Shown: positions 44,340 through 53,333, counted from the first letter of the stretch. The stretch: 64,000 nucleotides of DNA from CAVQWT01 sp963810815 (GCA_963810815.1 CAWEPB010000007.1:186001-250000), one strand, 5' to 3'. Notes: generated by a model from the letters alone, not told the origin. Numbers and translations are program-made.

Positions 44340-47300
44340 ATGAGCCCCGTCACGCCGCCAGGCGCCGCCCGCAGCGGCTTCAACCTGTCCGAATGGGCGC
44401 TGCACCACCGCGTCCTCGTCCTGTACCTGATCCTGCTGTTCGCGGTCGCCGGCACCCTGGCCTACGGCCGGCTCGGCCAGTCGGAGGACCCGCCGTTCAC
44501 GTTCAAGGTGATGGTGGTCAGGACCAACTGGCCCGGCGCGAACGCGCGCGACGTCGAGCTGCAGGTCACCGACAAGATCGAGCGCAAGCTGCAGGAGGTG
44601 CCCAACGTCGACTGGGTGCGCAGCTACTCGAAGCCCGGCGAGTCGCTGGTCTTCTTCGCGCTGAAGGACTCGGCGCCGCCGGCGAGCGTGCCCGACGCGT
44701 TCTACCAGGTGCGCAAGAAGGTCTCCGACATGCGCAACACGCTGCCGTCGGGGATCCAGGGCCCGTTCTTCAACGACGAGTTCGGCGACACCTACACCAA
44801 CATCTACGCGCTCGGCGGCGACGGCTTCGGCTACCGCGACCTCAAGCGCTTCGGCGACAAGGTCCGCGCCGAGCTGCTGCGGGTGAAGGGCGTGGCGAAG
44901 GTGGATTTCATCGGCGAGCAGGAGGAGAAGATCTTCGTCGAGATGTCCAACACCAAGCTCGCCACCCTCGGCGTCGATCCGGCCCAGATCTTCGCCACGC
45001 TGTCGGCGCAGAACAGCGTCGCGGCCGCCGGGGTGTTCGACACCTCGACCGATCGCATCTACCTGCGGCCGACCGGCGCCTTCGACTCGCTGGACGCCAT
45101 CCGCGACATCGCGATCCGCGCCAACAACCGGGTGTTCCGGCTCGGCGACATCGCCACCGTCGAGCGCGGTTACGTCGACCCGCCGCAGCAGAAGATGCGC
45201 CACCAGGGACGCGAGGCGCTCGGCATCGGCGTCACCATGGTCGCCGGCGGCGACGTGATCCAGCTCGGCCACGACCTCGACGCCGAGATGGCCCGCATCT
45301 CCGCCCAGCTGCCGGTCGGCGTCGAGATCGCGGCGGTGGCCAGCATGCCGCGCGCGGTCCAGCGCTCCATCAACCAGTTCGTCCGGTCGCTCGCCGAGGC
45401 GGTGATCATCGTGCTGGCGGTGTCGCTGCTGAGCCTCGGCCTGCGCACGGGCCTCGTCGTCGCGGTGTCGATCCCGCTGGTCCTGGCGATCACCTTCCTG
45501 TTCATGGCGCTGCTGGACATCGGCCTGCACAAGATCTCGCTGGGCGCGCTGATCCTGTCGCTGGGCCTGCTGGTCGACGACGCGATCATCGCCGTCGAGA
45601 TGATGGCGATCAAGCTGGAGCAGGGCTACGATCGGTTCCGCGCGGCGAGCTTCGCCTACACGTCGACGGCGTTCCCGATGCTGACCGGCACGCTGATCAC
45701 CGTCGCCGGATTCCTGCCGATCGCGACCGCGAAGAGCGGCACCGGCGAGTATACGCGGTCGATCTTCCAGGTTTCGGCGATCGCGCTGATCGCGTCGTGG
45801 GTGGTCGCCGTCGTCGTCATTCCGTACCTCGGCTACCGGATGCTCCCGGACTACACGCGGGAACGACCGGCTTCGCTCGCCGCGCGGCTGTGGGCGCGGC
45901 TGCGCGGGCTGCCGCCGCCGGCCCCGGTGCCGCCGGCGCACACCGACCCGGACCACGTCTACCGGACGCCGTTCTACCGGAGCTTCCGCGCCCAGGTCGA
46001 CTGGTGCGTCGCCCACCGGAAACTGGTGCTGTTCGCCACGCTGGGCCTGTTCGCCGCCGCGATCGCCGCCTTCCGCTTCGTGCCGCAGCAGTTCTTCCCG
46101 TCGTCGTCGCGGCCGGAGCTGCTGATCGACCTGCGGCTGCACGAAGGCAGCTCGTTCGCCGCCACGCTCGCCGAGGCGAAGCGGATGGAGGCGATCCTGG
46201 AACGCGAGACCGGCATCGAGAGCTTCACCGCGTACGTCGGCTCGGGCAGTCCGCGCTTCTACCTGCCGCTCGACCAGCAGCTGCAGCAGTCGAACTTCGC
46301 GCAGTTCGTCGTGGTCGCCGCCAGCAACGAGGAGCGCGAACGGCTGCGGTCCCGCGCGCTGGCCCTGTTCGAGACCGAGTTCCCCGCGCTGCGCGGCCGC
46401 GTGTCGCGGCTGGAGAACGGCCCGCCGGTCGGCTTTCCGGTGCAGTTCCGCGTCAGCGGCGAGGACGTGGCGACGGTGCGCCGGATCGCCCGCGAGGTCG
46501 CCGACGTGATGCGCGCCGATCCGGCGACGCTCGACGTCCAGTTCGACTGGGACGAGCCGACCAAGGCGATCCGGCTGGTCATCGACCAGAACAAGGCGCG
46601 GGTGCTGGGATTCACCTCGCAGGACATCGCGGCGTTCCTGCAGAACTCGGTGTCGGGCTTCACCGTCACCCAGTTCCGCGAAGGCGACAAGCAGATCGAC
46701 GTGGTGCTGCGCGGCGCCGGCGTGGAGCGGGCGCGCATGTCGTCGCTGCCCGACCTCGCGTTGCCGACGCGCGCGGGCAAGGCGATTCCGATCACGCAGA
46801 TCGCCGACATCCGCTACGAGCTCGAGGAAGGCATCGTCTGGCGCCGCGACCGGCTGCCGACGATCACGGTCCGCAGCGATCTCAAGGGCGACGCCCAGGG
46901 CCCGGACGTCGCCAACCGCATCAACCCGCAGCTCGACGCCATCCGCGCCGGGCTGCCGCTGGGCTACCGGGTGGAAATGGGCGGCGCGGTCGAGGACTCC
47001 GCGCGTGGCCAGCGCTCGATCGCCGCCGGGGTGCCGCTGATGCTCATCGTCGTGCTGACGCTGCTGATGCTGCAGCTGCAGAGCTTCGCGCGGGTGGCGA
47101 TGGTGGTGCTCACCGCGCCGCTGGGGCTGATCGGCGTGGTCGCCGCGCTGCTGGCCTTCGGCAAGCCGTTCGGCTTCGTGGCGATGCTGGGGACGATCGC
47201 GCTGTCCGGCATCATCATGCGCAACTCGGTGATCCTGGTCGACCAGATCGACACCGACATCGCCGCCGGCGTGCCCGCCTGGGATGCGATCGTGGGCGCC

Positions 47301-47519
47301 ACGGTCCGCCGGTTCCGCCCGATCGTGCTGACCGCGGCGGCCGCCGTGCTGGCGCTGATCCCGCTGGCCCGCAGCGACTTCTTCGGCCCGATGGCGGTGG
47401 CGATGATGGGCGGGATCGTCGTCGCGACGGGGCTCACCCTGGCGTTCCTGCCGGCGCTGTACGCGGCCTGGTTCCGGGTGCGCCGGGCGGTCCCGTTCGA
47501 CCTGGCGGTGTCGGCCTGA
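44340..47519 (+). CDS. RND efflux transporter permease
   Basis: 1059-residue AcrB/HAE1-type pump. TM1 is near residues 24-41. Two large periplasmic loops and the proton-relay aspartates in ILSLGLLVDDAIIAVEMMAIKLEQG are present, as are ALSGIIMRNSVILVDQID and FRPIVLTAAAAVLALIPLA. Typical RND sequence TNWPGANARDVELQVTDKIERKLQEVPNVDWVRSYS follows TM1. A Pro-rich loop (PPPAPVPPAHTDPDHVYRTP) lies between the halves. No outer-membrane channel gene follows, so it must use one encoded elsewhere. The substrate is unknown. Confidence 0.95.
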   Translation: MSPVTPPGAARSGFNLSEWALHHRVLVLYLILLFAVAGTLAYGRLGQSEDPPFTFKVMVVRTNWPGANARDVELQVTDKIERKLQEVPNVDWVRSYSKPGESLVFFALKDSAPPASVPDAFYQVRKKVSDMRNTLPSGIQGPFFNDEFGDTYTNIYALGGDGFGYRDLKRFGDKVRAELLRVKGVAKVDFIGEQEEKIFVEMSNTKLATLGVDPAQIFATLSAQNSVAAAGVFDTSTDRIYLRPTGAFDSLDAIRDIAIRANNRVFRLGDIATVERGYVDPPQQKMRHQGREALGIGVTMVAGGDVIQLGHDLDAEMARISAQLPVGVEIAAVASMPRAVQRSINQFVRSLAEAVIIVLAVSLLSLGLRTGLVVAVSIPLVLAITFLFMALLDIGLHKISLGALILSLGLLVDDAIIAVEMMAIKLEQGYDRFRAASFAYTSTAFPMLTGTLITVAGFLPIATAKSGTGEYTRSIFQVSAIALIASWVVAVVVIPYLGYRMLPDYTRERPASLAARLWARLRGLPPPAPVPPAHTDPDHVYRTPFYRSFRAQVDWCVAHRKLVLFATLGLFAAAIAAFRFVPQQFFPSSSRPELLIDLRLHEGSSFAATLAEAKRMEAILERETGIESFTAYVGSGSPRFYLPLDQQLQQSNFAQFVVVAASNEERERLRSRALALFETEFPALRGRVSRLENGPPVGFPVQFRVSGEDVATVRRIAREVADVMRADPATLDVQFDWDEPTKAIRLVIDQNKARVLGFTSQDIAAFLQNSVSGFTVTQFREGDKQIDVVLRGAGVERARMSSLPDLALPTRAGKAIPITQIADIRYELEEGIVWRRDRLPTITVRSDLKGDAQGPDVANRINPQLDAIRAGLPLGYRVEMGGAVEDSARGQRSIAAGVPLMLIVVLTLLMLQLQSFARVAMVVLTAPLGLIGVVAALLAFGKPFGFVAMLGTIALSGIIMRNSVILVDQIDTDIAAGVPAWDAIVGATVRRFRPIVLTAAAAVLALIPLARSDFFGPMAVAMMGGIVVATGLTLAFLPALYAAWFRVRRAVPFDLAVSA

Positions 47520-47647
47520 GTGCGGCGGGTCCGGGGGCAGGGTAAAATGCCCCGTTCGTCCATGCCCTCGCGCGTTCCCGCACGACTTCGGGCTGCCTGC
47601 ATCCCCGTCGCTTCCCTCACCTTTCCCGGCGCCCACGACCTTCGCCC

Positions 47648-48766
47648 ATGAACGCCTCCCCGCTGTCCCCGATCACCGAAATCGTCGCCGAGCTCAAGGC
47701 CGGCCGCATGGTCGTGCTCGTCGACGAGGAAGACCGCGAGAACGAAGGCGATCTCGTGCTCGCCGCCGAGTTCGTGACCCCGGAGGCGATCAACTTCATG
47801 GCCCGGCACGCGCGCGGCCTCGTCTGCCTGACGCTGACCGAGGAGCACTGCCGCCAGCTCAAGCTGACGCGGATGGTCAGCGCCAACCGGAGCGCCCACG
47901 GCACCAACTTCACGACGTCGATCGAGGCGGCCGAAGGCGTGTCGACCGGGATTTCGGCGGCCGACCGGGCGCGCACCGTCCAGGCGGCGATCAACCCCGA
48001 CGCGCGTCCCGAGGACATCGTCCAGCCCGGGCACATCTTCCCGGTGATGGCCGAGCCGGGCGGCGTGCTGTCGCGGGCCGGCCACACCGAGGCCGGCTGC
48101 GACCTCGCGCACCTCGCCGGACTGACGCCGGCCAGCGTGATCTGCGAGATCATGAAGGACGACGGCACCATGGCGCGGCTGCCGGACCTGATCGAGTTCG
48201 CGCGCACGCACGGCCTCAAGATCGGCGCGATCGCCGACCTCATCCACTACCGCAGCCGCACCGAGCGGCTGGTCGAGCGCGTCGGCGAGCGACCGCTCGC
48301 CACGCCGTACGGCGCCTTCCGGCTCGTCGTCTACCGCGACAAGCTCACCGACGCCACGCACCTCGCGCTGGCGCGCGGCCCGCTGTCGCCGGACGCCGAG
48401 ACGCTGGTGCGCGTGCACGAGCCGCTGTCGGTGATGGACCTGCTCGACGCCGACAACGGCGCCCACTCGTGGAGCATTCCGGCGGCGATGGCAGCCGTCG
48501 CGGAGGCTGGCCGCGGCGTGATCGTGCTGCTGCACCGGCCCGAGAGCGCGACCGAACTGCGGCAGCGCGCGATGTCGACGGCGCCGGTCGCGCCGAGCAA
48601 GATGGATCTGCGCAACTACGGCATCGGCGCGCAGATCCTGCGCGACCTCAACGTCGGGCGCATGCGGCTGCTCGCCAAGCCGCGCAAGATGCCCAGCATG
48701 ACCGGCTTCGATCTCGAGGTGGCCGGATACATCGACCAGCCGGCGCGTCCGCGCGCCGCCACGTGA
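47648..48766 (+). CDS. ribB: 3,4-dihydroxy-2-butanone-4-phosphate synthase with degenerate GTP cyclohydrolase II domain (RibBX type)
   Basis: 372 residues. The N-terminal DHBP synthase half is intact: VDEEDRENEGDLVLAAEF and GHIFPVMAEPGGVLSRAGHTEAGCDLAHLAGL. The C-terminal half aligns in length with GTP cyclohydrolase II but lacks its zinc cysteines and the SGD.F.S.RCDCG block; here that stretch reads VHEPLSVMDLLDADNGAHSW. So the cyclohydrolase is very probably inactive, as in the described proteobacterial ribBX variant. A separate RibA would be needed. No FMN riboswitch is visible in the 128-base leader. Confidence 0.94.
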   Translation: MNASPLSPITEIVAELKAGRMVVLVDEEDRENEGDLVLAAEFVTPEAINFMARHARGLVCLTLTEEHCRQLKLTRMVSANRSAHGTNFTTSIEAAEGVSTGISAADRARTVQAAINPDARPEDIVQPGHIFPVMAEPGGVLSRAGHTEAGCDLAHLAGLTPASVICEIMKDDGTMARLPDLIEFARTHGLKIGAIADLIHYRSRTERLVERVGERPLATPYGAFRLVVYRDKLTDATHLALARGPLSPDAETLVRVHEPLSVMDLLDADNGAHSWSIPAAMAAVAEAGRGVIVLLHRPESATELRQRAMSTAPVAPSKMDLRNYGIGAQILRDLNVGRMRLLAKPRKMPSMTGFDLEVAGYIDQPARPRAAT

Positions 48767-48776
48767 AGGCCGCGCC

Positions 48777-49244
48777 ATGAGCGTCAAGCGCATTTCCCCG
48801 GACCTCCGCGGCGCGGGCCGCCGCGTCGGCATCGTCGTCTCGCGCTTCAACGCGCCCATCGTCGACGTGCTGCTCGGCGGCGCGGTGAAGGCGCTCGCCG
48901 AGGCCGGCGTCGCCCAGAACGACATCCTGGTCGTCACCGTGCCGGGGGCGCTGGAGACGCCGCTCGCGCTGCAGCGCCTTGCGCAGAGCGACGATTTCGA
49001 CGCGCTGGTCGCGCTGGGGGCGGTGATCCGCGGCGAGACCTACCATTTCGAGATCGTCGCCGAGCAGTCGGCGGCGGGGGTCGCCGGCGTGCAGCTGGAA
49101 TTCGGCGTCCCGATCGGCAACGGCATCCTCACCACCGAGAACGAGACGCAGGCGATGGCCCGCGCCGCGACCAAGGGCTACGAGGCCGCGCAGGCTGCGC
49201 TCGAGCTCGCCAACCTGCTGGTCGCGATCGACGACCTCGAATGA
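48777..49244 (+). CDS. ribH: 6,7-dimethyl-8-ribityllumazine synthase
   Basis: 155-residue lumazine synthase. RVGIVVSRFNAPIVDVLLGGAVKAL, the VPGALETPLALQRLA loop and ALGAVIRGETYHFEIVAEQSAAGV with the catalytic histidine region are all present, as is GNGILTTENETQAMAR. It lies 10 bases after ribB and overlaps nusB in ATGA, the standard betaproteobacterial riboflavin-nusB arrangement. Confidence 0.97.
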   Translation: MSVKRISPDLRGAGRRVGIVVSRFNAPIVDVLLGGAVKALAEAGVAQNDILVVTVPGALETPLALQRLAQSDDFDALVALGAVIRGETYHFEIVAEQSAAGVAGVQLEFGVPIGNGILTTENETQAMARAATKGYEAAQAALELANLLVAIDDLE

Positions 49245-49699
49245 CGCGCGCCGCCGCCCGCCGCCGGTCGCGCTCGCTCGCGCTGCAGGGGCTCTACCAG
49301 CGCCAGCTCGCGCACCACGACGCCGACACCATCCGGCTGCAGCTGCACGAGTCGCCGGGCTGGGACGAGGCCGACGCCGGGTATTTCGACGACCTCTGGC
49401 GTGGCGTGACCGACGGCTGGGACGCGCTGATCGCCCAGGTGGCGCCGCATCTCGACCGCAAGCCGGCCGAGCTGTCGCCGATCGAGCGCGCGATCCTGGT
49501 CATCGGCGCCTGGGAGCTGCAGCACCGGCTCGAGGTGCCCTATCGCGTCGTGATCAACGAAGCCGTCGAGCTGGCCAAGAGCTACGGCGGCACCGACGGC
49601 CATCGCTTCGTCAACGGCGTGCTGGACAAGGTCGCGGGCACGCTGCGCGCCGCCGAGATCGCTGCCCGCACACGCGAAGCGGGCGGCGCCGCCGGCTGA
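49241..49699 (+). CDS. nusB: Transcription antitermination factor NusB
   Basis: 152-residue all-helical antitermination factor for rRNA transcription. It begins RRRSRSLALQGLYQRQLAHHDADTI and carries the NusB C-terminal signature LSPIERAILVIGAWELQHRLEVPYRVVINEAVELAKSYGGTDGHRFVNGVLDKVA. Its ATG overlaps the ribH stop. Confidence 0.97.
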   Translation: MTRAAARRRSRSLALQGLYQRQLAHHDADTIRLQLHESPGWDEADAGYFDDLWRGVTDGWDALIAQVAPHLDRKPAELSPIERAILVIGAWELQHRLEVPYRVVINEAVELAKSYGGTDGHRFVNGVLDKVAGTLRAAEIAARTREAGGAAG

Positions 49700-49742
49700 T
49701 GCGCGCCGCGCGCGACATCGCCGATTCGCGCTGGCGCTGATC

Positions 49743-50738
49743 GTGTCCGAAGGCCTGTCCGAGTTCGCGCTGATCGACCGCTACTTCCGGCGGCCGCCGC
49801 GCGCGCCGGGTGTGGTGCTCGGCCCCGGCGACGACGCCGCGCTGATCGCACCGACGCCGGGGATGGAGCTCGCGATCTCGGTCGACATGCTGGTCGAGGG
49901 CCGGCATTTCCTCGCCGGCGCCGAGCCCGAGGCGCTGGGCCACAAGGCGCTGGCGGTCAACCTGTCGGACCTGGCGGCGATGGGTGCGTTGCCGCGGTAC
50001 GCGCTGCTCGCCGGTGCACTGCCGGACGCCGACCCGACGTGGCTGGAGTCGTTCGCGCGCGGACTGTTCGCGCTGGCGGACGATCATGGCGTGGACCTCA
50101 TCGGCGGCGACACGACCCGGGGACCGCGCAACCTCTGCATCACCGTGATCGGCGAAGTGCCGGCGGGGCAGGCGATTCGCCGCCGCGGCGCCCGGCCCGG
50201 CGACGACGTCTGGGTTTCGGGCACGCTGGGCGATGCCGCGCTGGCGCTGGCGGCGCTCGCCGGGCGCACCGCGCTCGATCCCGAGGCGCTCGCCGCCTGC
50301 CGCCTGCGGCTGGACCGGCCGCAGCCGCGCGTCGCGCTGGGCCTCGCGCTGCGCGGGATCGCGACCGCGATGCTCGACGTCTCGGACGGCCTGACCGGCG
50401 ACCTGGGCCACGTGCTCGCCGCGAGCGAGGTGGGCGCGCGCATCGACCTCGCGCGCATTCCCGCGTGCCCGGCGCTCGCCGCACGGCGCGACGGGCCGGA
50501 GCGCGCGCTGGCGCTCGAATGCCTGCTCGCCGGCGGCGACGACTACGAGCTCCTGTTCACCGCACGCAACGTCGACCGCGAGCGCGTCGCCGCCGCGGGC
50601 GCGGCGGGCGGGGTGCCGGTCACGCGTATCGGGAAGATCACGCCGACGCCGGGGCTCGTCGTCCGCGACGCGACCGGAACGCCGCTGCCCTCGCTGCCGC
50701 CGGCCTTCGACCACTTCGCGGCCGCAGGTCCGGCGTGA
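49743..50738 (+). CDS. thiL: Thiamine-monophosphate kinase
   Basis: 331-residue kinase that forms thiamine diphosphate. It starts at GTG 49743 (VSEGLSEFALIDRYF). Key blocks are GVVLGPGDDAALIAP (metal-binding Asp pair), VDMLVEGRHFL, NLSDLAAMGALPRYALLAGALP, LIGGDTTRGPRNLCITVIGEV and LDVSDGLTGDLGHVLAASEVGARIDL. The gap after nusB is 43 bases. Confidence 0.96.
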   Translation: MSEGLSEFALIDRYFRRPPRAPGVVLGPGDDAALIAPTPGMELAISVDMLVEGRHFLAGAEPEALGHKALAVNLSDLAAMGALPRYALLAGALPDADPTWLESFARGLFALADDHGVDLIGGDTTRGPRNLCITVIGEVPAGQAIRRRGARPGDDVWVSGTLGDAALALAALAGRTALDPEALAACRLRLDRPQPRVALGLALRGIATAMLDVSDGLTGDLGHVLAASEVGARIDLARIPACPALAARRDGPERALALECLLAGGDDYELLFTARNVDRERVAAAGAAGGVPVTRIGKITPTPGLVVRDATGTPLPSLPPAFDHFAAAGPA

Positions 50739-50757
50739 GTGCCGAGATGAGTCCCCG

Positions 50758-51246
50758 ATGAGCGACGTGCGGCCCGACTGGAAATTCCTGTTCGCGCATC
50801 CCGCGCACGTGCTGGCGCTGGGCTTCGGTGCCGGACTCTCGCCGGTGGCTCCCGGGACGTTCGGCACGCTGGTCGCCATTCCGTTCGCCGTGGTGCTGCG
50901 TCCCTGGGGCGACACGGTGTTCGCCGCGGCGATCGTCGCCTTCACCGTCATCGGCATCTGGGCGGCCGACGTGACGGGCCGCGACCTGGGCGTGCCGGAC
51001 CACGGCGCGATCGTCTGGGACGAGGTCGTCGCGTTCCTGCTGGTGCTGTTCTTCGTCGGCGACGACCGCATGCACGTCGCGTTCGCGTTCCTGCTGTTCC
51101 GGCTGTTCGACATCGTGAAGCCGCCGCCGATCGGCTGGCTGGACCGCACGGTGAAGGGCGGGTTCGGCACCATGCTCGACGACTTCGTCGCGGCCGGCTA
51201 TGCGTTGATCGCGTTCGCGATCGGCATCCGGGCCCTGGGCGCGTGA
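50758..51246 (+). CDS. pgpA: Phosphatidylglycerophosphatase A
   Basis: 162-residue inner-membrane enzyme of phospholipid synthesis. GFGAGLSPVAPGTFGTLVAIPFAV near the start, DHGAIVWDEVVAFLL and RLFDIVKPPPIGWLDRTVKGGFGTMLDDFVAAGYALI are the family signatures, with four hydrophobic stretches. The stop shares one base with the next gene's ATG at 51246. Confidence 0.95.
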   Translation: MSDVRPDWKFLFAHPAHVLALGFGAGLSPVAPGTFGTLVAIPFAVVLRPWGDTVFAAAIVAFTVIGIWAADVTGRDLGVPDHGAIVWDEVVAFLLVLFFVGDDRMHVAFAFLLFRLFDIVKPPPIGWLDRTVKGGFGTMLDDFVAAGYALIAFAIGIRALGA

Positions 51247-52028
51247 TGGGCGCACCGACGCTGCCGTACACCGTCGATCCGCGCCGGGTCGAGGAGGCGG
51301 GGCTCAACGCGCTGCAGACGCAGAAGCAGCTGTTCTACGACGGCTGGCTGCTGCGCGTGTCGCCCGGCAAGGCGAAGCGCGCACGCAGCGTCAATCCGCA
51401 CTTCGCCTCGTCGTTGCCGCTGCCCGAGAAGATCGCCTACTGCGAGCGCGTCTACGAGGAGCGCGGCCTGCCGGTGCTGTTCCGGATGACGCCGTTCGTC
51501 CAGCCGCCGGACCTCGGGGACGCGCTCGCCACGCGCGGCTACGACGCGTTCGAGGAGACCTGGGTGCAGACGGCGCCGCTGGATCGGCCACCCGACGTGC
51601 CGGAGCCGGACGACGACGTCGAACTTTCCGCACCGGACGTGCCGGTGTTCGTCGAGGCGGCCGGGGACCTGCGCGGCTCGCCGCCGGAGCAGCGCGCCGC
51701 GCATCGCGAGCGACTGGAGCACGCGCCGATGCCGCGACGCTTCGTCGTCGTCCGCGCCGGGGGCCGCCCGGTGTGCACCGGACTGGTCGCGCTGGAGGAC
51801 GGACTCGCGGGCATCTACGACGTGGTGACCGCGCCCGACGCGCGCCGCCGCGGCCACGCCACGCTGGCCTGTTCGTGGCTCCTGGCCTGGGCCTGGCAGC
51901 GCGGCGCGCGCGCGGCGTACCTGCAGGTCGACGGGGAGAACGGGCCGGCGCACGCGGTCTACCGGCGCTTCGGCTTCACGACGCTCTACACGTATCACTA
52001 CCGCGGGAGGCGCGGCGAATGCCGATGA
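51246..52028 (+). CDS. GNAT-family N-acetyltransferase
   Basis: 260-residue protein with a C-terminal GNAT domain: VVTAPDARRRGHATLACSWLLAWAWQRGARAAYLQVDGENGPAHAVYRRFGF. The acetyl-CoA loop RRRGHA is at residues ~201-206. The N-terminal half resembles a degenerate GNAT copy (YCERVYEERGLPVLFRMTPFVQPPDLGDALATRGYD), as in tandem GNAT proteins. The substrate is unknown. The ATG at 51246 overlaps pgpA, and the 3' end overlaps pncC. Confidence 0.88.
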   Translation: MGAPTLPYTVDPRRVEEAGLNALQTQKQLFYDGWLLRVSPGKAKRARSVNPHFASSLPLPEKIAYCERVYEERGLPVLFRMTPFVQPPDLGDALATRGYDAFEETWVQTAPLDRPPDVPEPDDDVELSAPDVPVFVEAAGDLRGSPPEQRAAHRERLEHAPMPRRFVVVRAGGRPVCTGLVALEDGLAGIYDVVTAPDARRRGHATLACSWLLAWAWQRGARAAYLQVDGENGPAHAVYRRFGFTTLYTYHYRGRRGECR

Positions 52029-52522
52029 TCCTGCCCGACGACGAGCGGATCCTGACGATCGGCGGGCGCGCTGGGCAAGGCGCTCGCCGCGCGCGACGGC
52101 GGATCGCCACGGCCGAGTCGTGCACCGGCGGGCTGGTGGCCGGCGCGATCACGGCAATCGCCGGCAGCTCGGCGTGGTTCGACCGCGGGTTCGTGACTTA
52201 CACCAACGAGGCGAAGTGCGAACTGCTCGGCGTGCCGGCGGCGCTGATTGCGCGCGAGGGCGCAGTGTCCGAGGCGGTCGCGCGTGCCATGGCCGAAGGC
52301 GCGCTGGCGCGGAGCCAGGCGGATCTGGTGGTCGCGGTGACGGGCATCGCGGGGCCGGGCGGCGGCAGCGCGGGCAAGCCGGTGGGGACGGTCTGCTTCG
52401 CGTGGGGCCGGCGGGGCGGGGCCGTCGACGCGGTCACGCGGCAGTTCGGCGGGGACCGGGCGGGGGTGCGGTCGCAGTCGGTGGCGGTGGCGCTCGAAGG
52501 GCTGATCGCACGAATCGCTTGA
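52019..52522 (+). CDS. pncC: Nicotinamide-nucleotide amidohydrolase PncC (CinA C-terminal family)
   Basis: 167 residues. The catalytic core is intact: RRIATAESCTGGLVAGAITAIAGSSAWFDRGFVTYTNEAKCELLGVP, VAVTGIAGPGGGSAGKPVGTVCFAWG. It deamidates NMN to nicotinate mononucleotide. Residues 11-28 read as an Arg/Gly-rich stretch. Another frame of the same DNA reads LGKALAAR, which is what the family usually has there, so two compensating indels may be hidden. The start is ATG 52019 or 52025; GGGAGG lies upstream. Confidence 0.9.
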   Translation: MPMILPDDERILTIGGRAGQGARRARRRIATAESCTGGLVAGAITAIAGSSAWFDRGFVTYTNEAKCELLGVPAALIAREGAVSEAVARAMAEGALARSQADLVVAVTGIAGPGGGSAGKPVGTVCFAWGRRGGAVDAVTRQFGGDRAGVRSQSVAVALEGLIARIA

Positions 52523-52907
52523 ACGGTGGGCTGGGTTTGGCGCGGATGGGGCTGGCGACCTCGTGCCGTGCGGTGTCGCGGCGAGGGGGCGTGCCCTGCT
52601 GCGTCGATGACCCACTCCTCCGCAGGGCACGCCCCCTCGCCGCGACGGGTGGCTGACGAAGGCGCGTTGACCGCGCCGATGCGCCCCGGACGATCCGGCT
52701 GGATCCTTCGGGCGGCATTGCCCGGCGATGCACGCCGGGAATGCGCTCAAACGCTCTCGACTCGATCCGGGTGGATAGCCGTGTCAATGCGCATATAGTG
52801 GAGCTTTCCGGGCCGATCGGGAACATCCCGGGTCGGCCTTGGACCCGCCGGCGCGGTGAGGCAGTCGAGGCGCCGGTCGGGCAGGAACGGGCAGAACGGG
52901 AGTTGCC
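52523..52907. other. Intergenic region between pncC and the LuxR-type gene
   Basis: 385 bases with no credible gene. It holds the 25-bp inverted repeat (52575-52646). The remainder contains a moderately AT-rich stretch near 52780-52805 (GCGCATATAGTGGAG) that could host a promoter for the downstream regulator gene, but no clear -35/-10 pair. Confidence 0.6.
52575..52646. repeat. 25-bp perfect inverted repeat with 22-base loop
   Basis: Arms 52575-52599 and 52622-52646 are exact reverse complements, GC rich (arm begins GTCGCGGCGAGGGGGCGTGC). It lies about 50 bases after the pncC stop. It has no T run, so it is not a standard terminator. It could act as a strong hairpin in the 3' region or be an interspersed repeat unit. 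Confidence 0.9.
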
Positions 52908-53333
52908 ATGGGCAAAGCTCCGACTTCTCCACCCGCCGAAGCAGGTTCGGTCGGCCGTCGTGAGTCCGCGTGTCGCGCCGGCTCGTCCATGTTCTCGCCG
53001 GAAGCCTGGACGCAGATCGGGCGAAGCCTCGGGCTTTCCGGCCGGCAATTGCAGGTCGTCCGCGGCACGTTCGACGACAAGACCGAACTCGCGATGGCCG
53101 CCGATCTTCGGATCTCCCCGAGCACGGTCCATACCCATGTCGAGGCAATCCTCAAGGCAACCGCCTTGACGATTCCCGCGTCCGGCTCGCGACCGATCTT
53201 TGACCCCTTCGTCGCCGACTTTCCCGCCATCGCCTGGGATGCCGACTGCGACGGTGAGCCGTGCGACGCGGTCGGCGCCGGGCTGGTGCAGGCCGACGGC
53301 GCGGTCTCCGCGACGCCGGCGCCGTTGCCGTAA
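52908..53333 (+). CDS. LuxR/GerE-type helix-turn-helix protein, probably frameshifted or degenerate
   Basis: 141 residues starting at ATG 52908 with GGGAG upstream. Residues 28-80 (FSPEAWTQIGRSLGLSGRQLQVVRGTFDDKTELAMAADLRISPSTVHTHVEAILKA) are a LuxR-type HTH domain. After that this frame becomes ordinary coding noise. Another frame reads NRLDDSRVRLATDL, the expected last helix, and then hits a stop at 53203. So the last HTH helix seems displaced by an indel near 53150-53160, and the open C-terminus may not be real. Intact relatives usually end with a short Cys-rich tail, absent here. Confidence 0.6.
   Translation: MGKAPTSPPAEAGSVGRRESACRAGSSMFSPEAWTQIGRSLGLSGRQLQVVRGTFDDKTELAMAADLRISPSTVHTHVEAILKATALTIPASGSRPIFDPFVADFPAIAWDADCDGEPCDAVGAGLVQADGAVSATPAPLP

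Noticed and set aside
44049..47636. Very long minus-strand open frame opposite the RND pump
   Set aside because: His/Arg/Asp-rich antisense translation mirrors the codon bias of the pump gene; no domain can be recognised.
47520..47647. FMN riboswitch before ribB
   Set aside because: None of the conserved RFN-element blocks are visible in the leader; the regions before ribD also lack them.
52575..52646. Insertion sequence ends
   Set aside because: Only 22 bases lie between the arms and no transposase frame is nearby.
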